Counted from the first letter of the stretch, positions 47,442-56,193 are shown. The stretch is DNA of 64,000 nt from a virus (IMGVR_UViG_3300050821_010673:1-64000), one strand, 5' to 3'. Notes: generated by a model not told the origin, from the letters alone. Numbers and translations are program-made.

Positions 47442-47657
47442 ATGGTAAACATTCTGAGTCACCATCCGACGGCGCTCGGGCTGTCGATCGCGACCCTCCT
47501 CGCGACCGTCACAGTCGCCGTCGTCCGCCTCCGTAATTCGACCGGAAGCGAGCCCAAGTCAGGCTGCAAGAAGTGCGTCGTCTGCGGCGTCGAGATCTAC
47601 GGGCTCTGTTCCCACTACAGTAACATCCACGACTGGTGCCGCTGCATTTGGCGATAG
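47442..47657 (+). CDS. membrane-anchored zinc protein (71 aa)
   Basis: One membrane helix near the N-terminus (ALGLSIATLLATVTVAVV) followed by a CKKCVVCGVEIYGLC...HDWCRC cluster. Unknown function. Confidence 0.55.
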   Translation: MVNILSHHPTALGLSIATLLATVTVAVVRLRNSTGSEPKSGCKKCVVCGVEIYGLCSHYSNIHDWCRCIWR

Positions 47658-47705
47658 GCCGTATAATCCGTAGAATATAGACGCGACCGGGTGGGGGATT
47701 AGCGT

Positions 47706-47918
47706 CTGAAGGTCTACGAGATCAAAGGATCGAACTGCCCGCTCCGGATCCAGGTCTCCGACGATGAGGTCGTCGCTTGCCTGCAGTTCCGGGACGAGCG
47801 TGGGGATCCGTTCTACTGGAAGCTCGTGTCGCCCGACACGGCGAAGAGGCTGATCTCCGAGTTCCAGATGGGTGTCGCCTTCACGCTGCCGGACACGGTC
47901 CGGGACACTATCCTCTGA
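47706..47918 (+). CDS. hypothetical protein, probable CTG start (70 aa)
   Basis: The frame (LKVYEIKGSNCPLRIQV...) has no ATG, GTG or TTG near its beginning; a stop lies two codons upstream of CTG 47706, and GGGGG precedes it. A TATAATC element is at 47662. Its 3' end overlaps the converging metallopeptidase gene by 11 bases. Confidence 0.45.
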   Translation: MKVYEIKGSNCPLRIQVSDDEVVACLQFRDERGDPFYWKLVSPDTAKRLISEFQMGVAFTLPDTVRDTIL

Positions 47919-48309
47919 GCTCCTGGAGCGTCCGCCGGTTGTACCGGAGACCGCGGAAGCCTAGGACCTCGATCGCGATCCGGTCGGCCTCGTCCTGGAC
48001 GACCCTAGGCGTCCCCTTCGACCTTGGGTGGGACTTCGTGTGCTCGGGGTACCTCAGGCGCTTCCCGACGACGTGCCCGAGCTCGTGCGCAGACATCCCG
48101 AGGACCTCCTCGTCCGTTAGTTCCGTCTCGGAGGCCTTCGCGAAACAGACCGTGTACACGCGATGATTCGTGTGGGCGAACTGGCGCCACTTCTCGGCGT
48201 GGTGTCGGTCGGCGACCGAGCAGAAGGCGAACTTCACCTTGGCGAGCCACGGGAACTTCATCGCAGCGTGCGCCCGGACGAGAGTGAAGAGGATCTCGAC
48301 CCGTCCCAC
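47908..48309 (-). CDS. zinc metallopeptidase (133 aa)
   Basis: SAHELGHVVG supplies HExxH (75-79) with a following acidic residue (DEADRIA) as a possible third ligand. Could be a peptidoglycan or envelope peptidase or a virion protease. Last gene of the late block. Confidence 0.7.
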   Translation of the reverse strand: MGRVEILFTLVRAHAAMKFPWLAKVKFAFCSVADRHHAEKWRQFAHTNHRVYTVCFAKASETELTDEEVLGMSAHELGHVVGKRLRYPEHTKSHPRSKGTPRVVQDEADRIAIEVLGFRGLRYNRRTLQELRG

Positions 48310-48310
48310 G

Positions 48311-48820
48311 TCAGTCCTCCACGACCGGCCGTCGTCCGGTCGGAAGCGGGTTGGTGTCCTTCTTGACGCGGTCGGCGATCGTCTTCAGGTGCCCCTCGAT
48401 CTTCTCGAGGAATCCGTCCTGTGTCTGGTTCTTGATCACCTCGACGATTGGCCGGGCCTCCTCGAGGAAAGCCTTGATCGAGTCGGTCGTCTGCTGGTTC
48501 GTGCAGAGGCCGGTGTAGGCCATCCGGACCGTCGCCGAGACCCTTCGAATGCTGGTCAGGGTCGCCGGGATGACGAAGGCGAGACCGAAGGTCATGAGCA
48601 CGATCGCCGTGATCGGATAGGCGACCAGTCCGACGGTCTTCAGGTCCGTGACGCCGAGGACCAGGAGTCCGGCGACGACGCACGCCAGAAGCGGCACCAG
48701 GGTCGACGCGAAGATGCAGATCTTCCAGACCCGACGGATCTCCAGATCGAGTTCCTCCGGCGAGAGGATCTCCGGAAAGACGACGGGCGGGAGCTTTTGT
48801 GGTCTGTTCAGGTCGTCCAT
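48311..48820 (-). CDS. two-span membrane protein (169 aa)
   Basis: Membrane helices at about residues 34-58 and 67-90, then a C-terminal helical domain (EEARPIVEVIKNQTQDGFLEKIE). Just upstream of the metallopeptidase. Confidence 0.7.
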   Translation of the reverse strand: MDDLNRPQKLPPVVFPEILSPEELDLEIRRVWKICIFASTLVPLLACVVAGLLVLGVTDLKTVGLVAYPITAIVLMTFGLAFVIPATLTSIRRVSATVRMAYTGLCTNQQTTDSIKAFLEEARPIVEVIKNQTQDGFLEKIEGHLKTIADRVKKDTNPLPTGRRPVVED

Positions 48821-48822
48821 GG

Positions 48823-49137
48823 TTAGGCCCGCGTGCTCCGCTGGTCGTGGTAGACGTGGTACTGATCCTCGAAGCCCGGCTCCATGAGCGGCGTGGACCG
48901 GCCGGGCGGCTGGTACGGATTCTCCCGGGTCTTGAACGGCAAGGACAGCTGGACGCCTGGAACGCTCGGATCGGTGAAGATGATCCGGAGCCAGCTGCCG
49001 TCGACCTCCTGGACACGGACCACCTGGACGACCGTGCCGGTCTCCTTGTGCTGCCAGAATCGGGCGATCCGGATCGACTTATTGTGCGCTCCGACTCCCG
49101 GACGATTCTTGATGATGATGTACGGCGCGTCTCCCAT
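48823..49137 (-). CDS. hypothetical beta-rich protein (104 aa)
   Basis: YIIIKNRPGVG, VVQVVRVQEVDGSWLRIIF and VPGVQLSLPF suggest an OB- or jelly-roll-like small domain. Late block member of unknown function. Confidence 0.65.
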   Translation of the reverse strand: MGDAPYIIIKNRPGVGAHNKSIRIARFWQHKETGTVVQVVRVQEVDGSWLRIIFTDPSVPGVQLSLPFKTRENPYQPPGRSTPLMEPGFEDQYHVYHDQRSTRA

Positions 49138-49138
49138 G

Positions 49139-49360
49139 TCAGTTCTCCTTCTTCTTCGTGGCCTCGAGCTTCGGGAACTGCAGGTAACCCGAGGCCCCCG
49201 GGAACCCGAACATCCCACCCATCCCGACAACCGGGAGCATCCTCATGATGACCTCCAGGCAGATCACGCAGTAATCCAGTCCCATGTACGTCACAGTCCC
49301 ATTCCCGGCGCAGCGGTAACATGGCTTCTTTCTCTGCAGGAACTTGAAGAGGTTGATCAC
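49139..49360 (-). CDS. small zinc-ribbon protein (73 aa)
   Basis: CYRCAGNGT and CVICLEV form a zinc ribbon; the C-terminal part is Gly/Phe-rich (MGGMFGFPGASGY). GTGA overlap with the gene upstream. Confidence 0.6.
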   Translation of the reverse strand: MINLFKFLQRKKPCYRCAGNGTVTYMGLDYCVICLEVIMRMLPVVGMGGMFGFPGASGYLQFPKLEATKKKEN

Positions 49361-49776
49361 CGACGCCTCAGGCTCTTGCTGGCCGCGTACGCCGGATCGG
49401 TCTTGGCGGCGTGCCACGCCGTGACCTTGGACTTCGCCGACATCAGCAGGCCACCGACCGGAATCAGCCAGGACCACTTCCCCACGATGTCCCGGACCGC
49501 CGCGACGGTCGGATTGTCCCCGGCCGTGTCGATCGTGGAGATCAGCTGAGGCGTCCCTGCAGTGATTGCCGAAGGTGTCGCGATCGGAGGAGCGGTCGCA
49601 CCGAGTCCCTTGCTGCAGCAGCAGCAGTTCGTGCAGTCCCCGCAGCCACCCGCACAGACGGAGGCGCGTCCGACCGCCCGACGGACCAGCACCGCGGCGC
49701 GGGACCGGTCGACGCCCTGCGCGACGAGACTCGCCTGGACGGCAGCGGCGGCGTTGCTCTGTTCTGCGGTCAGCAT
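49357..49776 (-). CDS. late protein with Cys cluster and membrane segment (139 aa)
   Basis: LVAQGVDRSRAAVLVRRAV is a helical module repeated in other late proteins; CAGGCGDCTNCCCC is a seven-Cys cluster; a hydrophobic WSWLIPVGGLLM segment follows. Probably virion- or membrane-associated. Confidence 0.65.
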   Translation of the reverse strand: MLTAEQSNAAAAVQASLVAQGVDRSRAAVLVRRAVGRASVCAGGCGDCTNCCCCSKGLGATAPPIATPSAITAGTPQLISTIDTAGDNPTVAAVRDIVGKWSWLIPVGGLLMSAKSKVTAWHAAKTDPAYAASKSLRRR

Positions 49777-49778
49777 GT

Positions 49779-50246
49779 CTATTCTCCGGCTTCCTCTACA
49801 TTTTCCTCGGAGTCCGAGGTCTCCTCCTCGTCCTCCTCATCCTCGTCGTCTCCTTCTTCTTCCTCCTCCTCATCCTCGTCGGCCTTCGTCGCTGAATCCT
49901 CGTCTTCCCCGTCCTTCTCCCACTCCTCCATGAAATCTCCCCACGAGCCGATCGAGAACTCCTCGTTCTCGGTGTCGTAGAGGATCGTCGTATCGTACGT
50001 GTCTCCGAGGTTCACATAGACGAGGACCGTGTCGCGCCAGTAGTTGTCGATGTGGGTGCCGTCGCCCTGGATCGCCTCGACGCCGTGTCCGCCGAGCGCC
50101 TCGTTCGCAAACTCCAGCGCCTTGTCGATGGCGTCGTCGTCCTCGGATCCAAGAGCTTCTTTAAGCTTATCGGACAGTTCCTCCGCCTTCCCGTAATCGA
50201 GATTCGGGAACGCTCTCGTGAGGTTCTTATCGCTTGGAGACGACAT
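49779..50246 (-). CDS. highly acidic late protein (155 aa)
   Basis: Folded first 110 residues (FANEALGGHGVEA, YDTTILYDTENE) and an Asp/Glu tail of about 40 residues. A DNA-mimic, chaperone-like or scaffold role is possible. Confidence 0.65.
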   Translation of the reverse strand: MSSPSDKNLTRAFPNLDYGKAEELSDKLKEALGSEDDDAIDKALEFANEALGGHGVEAIQGDGTHIDNYWRDTVLVYVNLGDTYDTTILYDTENEEFSIGSWGDFMEEWEKDGEDEDSATKADEDEEEEEEGDDEDEEDEEETSDSEENVEEAGE

Positions 50247-50256
50247 ATCTGTATCC

Positions 50257-50514
50257 TCAGCCGAACAGAGTCTTGAGCCAACCGATCGCCGAGAGCGTCG
50301 ATCCGACCGCCGCGAGCGCCGCACCGGACCAGCCGAGCGCGGACTCCGGCTGCGCCCGGGGCGTGACGAACCTCGACGGATTCGCACGGGCCGCCCGGAC
50401 GACCGCCGAGACGCCGATCGCGATGGCTTTGTCCTGGGGAACGCCGTCCACGCTGTAGAGGTGGTAGGCGTACTCCGTTGCCACGTCGATCGCCGTGTCG
50501 AGTCTCGCCATCAT
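50257..50514 (-). CDS. late membrane protein with GVPQDKA module (85 aa)
   Basis: YSVDGVPQDKAIAIGVSAVV matches the recurrent helical module; the C-terminus is one membrane helix (AALAAVGSTLSAIGWL). Probable virion membrane protein. Confidence 0.65.
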   Translation of the reverse strand: MMARLDTAIDVATEYAYHLYSVDGVPQDKAIAIGVSAVVRAARANPSRFVTPRAQPESALGWSGAALAAVGSTLSAIGWLKTLFG

Positions 50515-51839
50515 TTCACCAGCTTCAGTTCCGTCTTCGGCGTCTTCGGAACGAGGTTACAGACGACGTCGGCCCACTGAGAAGCCCTCGTCTTGCCCAT
50601 GCATCGGTTCTCGCAGACCCAGTGGAGCGCGGCTCGTCCGAGCACATCTCTCTCGGCGCGCGTCAGGTCGACCATGCGCCGGAGGGCGTCCGGCCAGCCG
50701 TCGTCCGGGACCAGCTCGATCGGGAATCCTGCCTGGACCATCGACGGGTACTCCGCGACCGGGGAACACAGAAGCGGGTAGCCCGCCGCGGCGTACTCGA
50801 GACCCTTCAAGCCGGACTTGCCGGTGTTGAACTCGTTGTCCTCGAGCGGGACGATCCCGAAGTCTGCGGCGATGTCAGCGAGCTCGTCGTGGTAGCTATC
50901 GAAGTCGACCGGCTTCTTGAGGTCGACCCACTCGTAGCAGTCCGCCAGGACCTCCGGCAGACGCTCGCCGAAGAGCGTGAAGCGGACCTTCCCTGCGCGT
51001 TCCCGCAGGAGCTCCCGGATCGCCGGGGCGACGATCGCGAGGTCCATCTTGTGGGTCGCCGATCCGGCCCAGAGGATTCGGACGAAGGCCGGGTTCGGCG
51101 GCTGCCGCTTCGGGAGGACGTTCGCCGTCAGCATGTTCGGCAGGACGCGGACGGGCTTTCCGGGATACCTCTCGGCGAAGTGCCGGGCGAGCGGCTCCGT
51201 CGTGACAGTCACGAGATCCGCAACACGGATCATGGCGTCGATCTCGGCCTGCTTCTCGGGAGTTCCGTAGACAGTCTTCGCTTGATTCCCGTCCGGGATC
51301 GCGTCGAGACGATCGTCGATGTCGTAGACGATCTTCACGCCCTGGTTCTGCGCCTGACGGGCGATCTCGGTCAGGATGTCCGCCGTGATCAGCTGGATCC
51401 AGAGGACGTTGTACCGGAGCGCCTTCGAGACATCCGGACGGGCCGTCCAGTGCGAGATCACCCGGCCGCCCTCATTGAGCAGGTCCGCGGGGATCATCGC
51501 ACGGTAGTAGCCGGAAGCCGTCTCGCCCGCCGGAACGAAGAGCACGTTTGGGATGTTGTCCTTCTGGAAGAGATGCTCGAGGAAGGCGTCCTCGGCCGCG
51601 TGCCGGAGGTCCAGGACGTCCTGGATGGTCCGGAGCATCCGACCACCCCAGCGGATTGCCAGGACCTTGTAGACCTTGTCGGCCTCCTGGTAGATGTCCG
51701 GATGGAAGACCGGCGCCCGATCCTCGAACTTGATCCTCACGCCGTCGTCGCTCGGGCAGGGGATCCCGCCAGCCCAGAGTCGTACGGCGACCTCCGGGAC
51801 CGTCCGGATCATGTCGATCAGCTGCGGCTTCGACGGCAT
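50511..51839 (-). CDS. glycosyltransferase in the late block (442 aa)
   Basis: GT-B fold: YDIDDRLDAIPD, LPNMLTANVLP, ILWAGSATHKMDLAIVAPAI and SGLKGLEYAAAGYPLL. AAGGAGAG precedes ATG 51839. A sugar-transferring enzyme between virion genes suggests virion or host-surface glycosylation late in infection. Confidence 0.75.
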   Translation of the reverse strand: MPSKPQLIDMIRTVPEVAVRLWAGGIPCPSDDGVRIKFEDRAPVFHPDIYQEADKVYKVLAIRWGGRMLRTIQDVLDLRHAAEDAFLEHLFQKDNIPNVLFVPAGETASGYYRAMIPADLLNEGGRVISHWTARPDVSKALRYNVLWIQLITADILTEIARQAQNQGVKIVYDIDDRLDAIPDGNQAKTVYGTPEKQAEIDAMIRVADLVTVTTEPLARHFAERYPGKPVRVLPNMLTANVLPKRQPPNPAFVRILWAGSATHKMDLAIVAPAIRELLRERAGKVRFTLFGERLPEVLADCYEWVDLKKPVDFDSYHDELADIAADFGIVPLEDNEFNTGKSGLKGLEYAAAGYPLLCSPVAEYPSMVQAGFPIELVPDDGWPDALRRMVDLTRAERDVLGRAALHWVCENRCMGKTRASQWADVVCNLVPKTPKTELKLVK

Positions 51840-51914
51840 ACCTCTCTCCTTCTTCTTCTCCCCGCTAGGCACTCTACAGGACTCCCTTATTCTACGTCCC
51901 GAAGAGCGCGTTGT

Positions 51915-52796
51915 CTACTTGAGCATGTGCTTGAGCGCCAGGAGACCGGCACCGGCGCCTCCGGCCCAGACGTACCATGGAACGTCCGACAGTTTCGGCA
52001 GAGGTGGAAGGGCGCTCGGCCCCTGGGCCTGTGAGGAAACGACGATCTGCTTCTGGAGAGCGGTCTGAGCCTTTCCGGCGTCGATCAGAGCATTCGTATT
52101 GGCGATGTCGTTTCGGACAGCGATCAGGACCGCGGCGGTCGGATCGGTGTTGTCCCACTGGTACGGCGCCGCTCCTCCCTCGACGCCGACGGCGTACTGG
52201 GTCCAGTCGTTGTAGAGCGCGTCCAGCTGGTTCCGGATGTCCTGCCGGTCAGCGTCGGAGGACGCGGTGCCGTACGCATCGAGCAGAGCCCGGTGCTGGC
52301 TCTGCGTGTCCTGGGCCTTCGAGAGAACGGCGGCGTCGACCGTCGCTCCGTCGCCGAGGCCGCTCAGGCGGTGGTATCGGGCCGAGGCCCGGTAGACCAG
52401 GATCCGGGCACGCTCGGACGGGACTCCCTTGGCGAGGAGCTCCTGGAAGACCGAGTCCATGACGGCGGTCTTGTCGATGACCTGATCCGCGCCGAGCCCA
52501 GACCTTGACTGCCGGACCATTTTGGCCGCGGCGTGGACGGTGGACCGGGCCTTCTCCGGAGGTATGCCGTTCACGATCAGCTTGTTGATGACCGGCTCGG
52601 TCGCGAACGACGTGTGATCGTGGACGGAGTAGGCGTGCATTCCATCCGGGATCATCGTCGCGGTCCGCCATCCCTCGTGGTGATAGCCGTCGTCGATCCC
52701 GTGCATCCCGTCCGGAATCATCGTCGCCGTGTTGACGTAGACGATCGGGTCCTGACGGACGACGCGGACTCCGGGGCGCCTGCTGATCGTTCTCAT
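51915..52796 (-). CDS. virion membrane-anchored protein with duplicated modules (293 aa)
   Basis: TMIPDGMH repeats at about 25-32 and 47-54; the helical modules IVNGIPPEKARSTVHAAAKM and LLAKGVPSERARILVYRASA each end near SGLG; the last 22 residues (VPWYVWAGGAGAGLLALKH...) are a membrane anchor with a Lys end. No catalytic motif. Confidence 0.7.
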   Translation of the reverse strand: MRTISRRPGVRVVRQDPIVYVNTATMIPDGMHGIDDGYHHEGWRTATMIPDGMHAYSVHDHTSFATEPVINKLIVNGIPPEKARSTVHAAAKMVRQSRSGLGADQVIDKTAVMDSVFQELLAKGVPSERARILVYRASARYHRLSGLGDGATVDAAVLSKAQDTQSQHRALLDAYGTASSDADRQDIRNQLDALYNDWTQYAVGVEGGAAPYQWDNTDPTAAVLIAVRNDIANTNALIDAGKAQTALQKQIVVSSQAQGPSALPPLPKLSDVPWYVWAGGAGAGLLALKHMLK

Positions 52797-52800
52797 GGTC

Positions 52801-53409
52801 TCATCCTTTCGAGGCGTAGTACGCGCCAATGATGGTCGCCAGGGCCGCAGTGCCGATCGCGATGGTGGGGAGTCCACCGATCGAGGAGATCGCATCCGGA
52901 AGCGAGAGCGGCGTGACCGGAGCCGCCAGGGCTCCGGACGGCGTCGCCAGGAGGCCGTTCGCCGTGGCATTCTGGATCAGGGCGGACTTCGCCGCCAGCG
53001 ACTGGGAGTTCTGGGTGATCTGCGCCTCCTGGAGCTGGATCTGCGCGAGGTTCTTCTGGGCGTCCGTGTTGATCTTCGCGCTCCAGATGGCGCCGACCGC
53101 GCCTGCGATGGCACCGACCAGCCCGGAGGCTCCGCCGATATCCGACGAGGTGGCGTCGGAGAGTCCGGAAGCCTGGGACGTCTTGATCGCGTCGATGTCG
53201 ACGGCCTGCCGCGCGAAGGCCCGGACGGCCGGGAAGAGCGCCGGACCGGGCACGCCAGTCAGGCCCCGGACGACGTCCCTGTAGACGATCGACGTGAACT
53301 GGTCCCTCGTCAGACCGCCCTTCTGGATCGCCGCCGCGACCGACGGCTGGTCGATGTCCGACGCGAAGGCGGCCGAGAGGGCCCGGGCGTAGGCGGTCTT
53401 CGGGTCCAT
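52801..53409 (-). CDS. late membrane protein (202 aa)
   Basis: AIQKGGLTRDQFTSIVYRDV module near residue 30, a Gly/Ala-rich membrane helix (GGASGLVGAIAGAVGAIW), a helical coiled region and a C-terminal anchor (LPTIAIGTAALATIIGAYY). Confidence 0.65.
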   Translation of the reverse strand: MDPKTAYARALSAAFASDIDQPSVAAAIQKGGLTRDQFTSIVYRDVVRGLTGVPGPALFPAVRAFARQAVDIDAIKTSQASGLSDATSSDIGGASGLVGAIAGAVGAIWSAKINTDAQKNLAQIQLQEAQITQNSQSLAAKSALIQNATANGLLATPSGALAAPVTPLSLPDAISSIGGLPTIAIGTAALATIIGAYYASKG

Positions 53410-53411
53410 GA

Positions 53412-54707
53412 CTACTTCTTCCCCTGCGCCATTGCGAGCGCGGCGACACCTCCAGCGCCGAGCAGGAGGAGCATACCGCTGGACGGACCAGGAGACGGAA
53501 CGGTCGCTCCGGTCGCCGCCTGCGCGGAGGCGGACTGAACGGCCTGACTGGCCGCCTGGGCGGTCTGCTGGATGACGGCGAGCGCGGCCGGTGTCGGTTG
53601 GAGCTGCCCGGCGGCGGCCTGCTGGATCAGGGCGGTCTTCTGGTCGAGCGTCAGGCCAGCCCAGACGGTCGGCGTGTACCCGGCCGCCAGGAAGGCCGTC
53701 TGGTTCTGCTGGTAGACGGCATCGGCCTGCTGGTTGACCTGGGTCGTCTGGTAGTCGACCTGGGCCTGCAGGACGGCAGCGTTGTGCTGTCCCTGGGCTT
53801 TCGCGGCGGCAGCAGCGGCCTTCTTCTGCTCGAGAGCAATCGTCGTGTCGAGGATTGCAGCAACGGCCTCGGAGGCCCCTAACGTGAACGGCGACAAGAC
53901 CGTCCCGACGATCGAGATCACGAGCGGGCCGATCTTGCCCATCTTCGTGAAGATGTTCTCCTTCGACTTGATGTGCTGAGTCAGGTAGGCCTTCTGCTGG
54001 CCGGTCTGCGGGTGCGTGTAGATAATCCAGTACCACTGGTTCCCGGCGACGCCGACCTGCTTCTGGATCCCGTCCAGCGTGTCGTCGGAGGCGAAGACCG
54101 CCGTGCCGCCGTCCTCAGGAGCGAGGAATCCGTCCGGCAGGACCGTGTAGCCGGACCAGTCGACCGGGTCGTAGTAGACCCACTTCGAATCCGGGCTTTT
54201 CTCCGTCGCTGCATCGAGAGCAATCGCGTAGTCCAAGGTCACTTTGTCGTTGATCGTCTCGGTTGGGATTCTCTTGACTGTCCCGTCGATCCCGGGAGGT
54301 AACGGAGCGTAGATCGGTGACTCAGTCGCTTTGGCAGTGACTCGTTTTGTGTATTCCTGAATCCCGTCGTGCGTCACATTCCAGCCGATAACGGTCCCCG
54401 AAAGTCCACCGGCCGCGGTCGACATCCAGACCATCTCGATTCCGTCGAGGTACCTCTTCAGGCCGTTGAAGGGCTTCGACATGTCGATGTTTGTCCAGGC
54501 GCTGGGAGACCTTGGGTCGTTGCAGACTCCCGTCGTTGGGCCGCCGGGGAGACGTGGCGGCACCTCGGAGGTCTGCGCCGTGCCGTCCGCGAGGTACCGG
54601 ATTGGACACGGATAGAACTGAACCGAGATCGGTCCGCCGCCCGGCAGACCGGCGGTCGGATCGACGCTGACTCCGAATCCGAGACCGGGACGTCGGACGA
54701 ACCTCAC
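53412..54707 (-). CDS. large late protein with C-terminal anchor (431 aa)
   Basis: Beta-rich N-terminal half (about 1-245), a hydrophobic segment (about 258-280), Ala/Gln-rich coiled region and a Pro-Gly linker leading to SSGMLLLLGAGGVAALAM and a Lys end. The anchor is nearly the same as in the next upstream gene, so they are related. Confidence 0.7.
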   Translation of the reverse strand: MRFVRRPGLGFGVSVDPTAGLPGGGPISVQFYPCPIRYLADGTAQTSEVPPRLPGGPTTGVCNDPRSPSAWTNIDMSKPFNGLKRYLDGIEMVWMSTAAGGLSGTVIGWNVTHDGIQEYTKRVTAKATESPIYAPLPPGIDGTVKRIPTETINDKVTLDYAIALDAATEKSPDSKWVYYDPVDWSGYTVLPDGFLAPEDGGTAVFASDDTLDGIQKQVGVAGNQWYWIIYTHPQTGQQKAYLTQHIKSKENIFTKMGKIGPLVISIVGTVLSPFTLGASEAVAAILDTTIALEQKKAAAAAAKAQGQHNAAVLQAQVDYQTTQVNQQADAVYQQNQTAFLAAGYTPTVWAGLTLDQKTALIQQAAAGQLQPTPAALAVIQQTAQAASQAVQSASAQAATGATVPSPGPSSGMLLLLGAGGVAALAMAQGKK

Positions 54708-55780
54708 CGTCGCTTACCGCCCATCGACATCGCCGCAACGGCGGCGGCACCACCGGCCCCGAGCAGCCAGAGCATTCCGCTGCCACCGCTGCTGGGAGGC
54801 GGAACGGGAGTAGGTCCGGACGGCCCACCGGCCGCGGCGACGTTCGAGGCGGCCTGGGTCAGGAGCGCGAGGACCTGACCGCGCGGCATCACCGTCACCT
54901 GGGCCCGCAGCGAGTCCGGGATCGAGATAAATCCGGAGGTCGTCCGGACGCGGAGCCCGGTCCCGACTCCGTCGGCCGAGATCTCGAAGCGGTCTCCGGG
55001 CTGCGTGCCGGACTGGACGAGCGACGAGATCTGCGTGATGTCGACCGGGTAGTTCGTGATCGTCTGACCCTCGACGGTCAGCGTGTAGCCGGACGCCGAC
55101 GGCAGTCCGGCCATCTCGTCGGTCCCGGTCGTGAACGGCGTGGTGGAAGCAGGAGCGACGGGCGCCGGAGCGGCCGGGACAGGCGCCGGAGCGGCGGTCG
55201 ATTGGTCTTGAGTTGGAGCCGACGCGGACGGGTCCGGCGGCGGCTGCTCCTGGACGTAGTTGACCGGTCCCTGCGTCTGCATCTGGTAGGACGGATCCGA
55301 ACTCGGAACCGGAGCGGGCATCGGGACAGGCGTCGGCGCCGGAGCGAAGGAGGATGAGCCAGGGTCCGGAGCGGGGGCGGGAGTAGGGGCTGGAGTCGGC
55401 TTATTCAGGATCGGCGCCCCGGAGTGGTCCCGGCGTTTCTTCTTCGTGAGCGCGTGCAGACCGGGATCGATCTTCTTGTGGATCCGAACGATCGAATGCA
55501 GGATCCGGCTGTGCAGTTTCGCCAGCCTCTTGAAGAAGCTCTTGCCGAGTCCATCGCCGAGGCCCGTCGCGGTGCCCGAGGCCTGCCGAATGTTCTCCGT
55601 GATCGCATCGGCCAGGGCGCGTTCCGGGTCCGGCTGCCGAAGGATCCAGTGGACCGCTTCATGGGAGTCCGGATGCTGGAGCTCTTCGGCGATGATCGAA
55701 CGGGACTTCGGCGAGAGGCGCCGGAAGTTCTGATCCTCGGGCGTCCCCAGGCCATACCCCGGCGCCGCGTAGACTCGCAT
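54704..55780 (-). CDS. proline-rich late protein with C-terminal anchor (358 aa)
   Basis: N-terminal helical domain with a basic amphipathic helix (SFFKRLAKLHSRILHSIVRI), a 100-residue Pro/Ala-rich linker, a beta domain (YTLTVEGQTITNYPVDITQ) and a C-terminal SGMLWLLGAGGAAAVAAM anchor. GTGA overlap with the following gene. Confidence 0.7.
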   Translation of the reverse strand: MRVYAAPGYGLGTPEDQNFRRLSPKSRSIIAEELQHPDSHEAVHWILRQPDPERALADAITENIRQASGTATGLGDGLGKSFFKRLAKLHSRILHSIVRIHKKIDPGLHALTKKKRRDHSGAPILNKPTPAPTPAPAPDPGSSSFAPAPTPVPMPAPVPSSDPSYQMQTQGPVNYVQEQPPPDPSASAPTQDQSTAAPAPVPAAPAPVAPASTTPFTTGTDEMAGLPSASGYTLTVEGQTITNYPVDITQISSLVQSGTQPGDRFEISADGVGTGLRVRTTSGFISIPDSLRAQVTVMPRGQVLALLTQAASNVAAAGGPSGPTPVPPPSSGGSGMLWLLGAGGAAAVAAMSMGGKRR

Positions 55781-55794
55781 CGGATCCTCCGTCC

Positions 55795-56193
55795 TTAGAT
55801 TGGAATCGCTTTCAGGACGACCGGGACAAGACCGATGGCGATCCTCCCGATGTCCTCGATAATGACCATGAAGGTCGACGGAGCCGCGTCGACGATGTCC
55901 TTCACGATCGCGTCGGCCTCCTCCTTGATTCCCTGACGCCAGAGGTCGACCTGGAGCTTCAGGTCGGCCTTCGCGTCGGGATCCGACGTGATCGCATAGA
56001 GGACGAGGGACTTCGCCGCCTCGATGCTCGCATCCTCGAGGAAGGCGAGCGCATTCGGGTGCGCGGTGAAGAATCCGGTGGCCGCCGCACCGAGGGCGGC
56101 CTTCGCGTCGGCCAGGATCGAGGCACCTATGGCCGACCAGTCGAGTCCGGACGGCGCCGGAGCGGGGACGGGTGCGGGAGTCGTTGGACCCAT
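55795..56193 (-). CDS. hydrophobic late protein (132 aa)
   Basis: Ala/Pro-rich start, then helices with a hydrophobic last stretch (FMVIIEDIGRIAIGLVPVVLKAIPI). Possibly membrane-attached. Confidence 0.6.
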   Translation of the reverse strand: MGPTTPAPVPAPAPSGLDWSAIGASILADAKAALGAAATGFFTAHPNALAFLEDASIEAAKSLVLYAITSDPDAKADLKLQVDLWRQGIKEEADAIVKDIVDAAPSTFMVIIEDIGRIAIGLVPVVLKAIPI

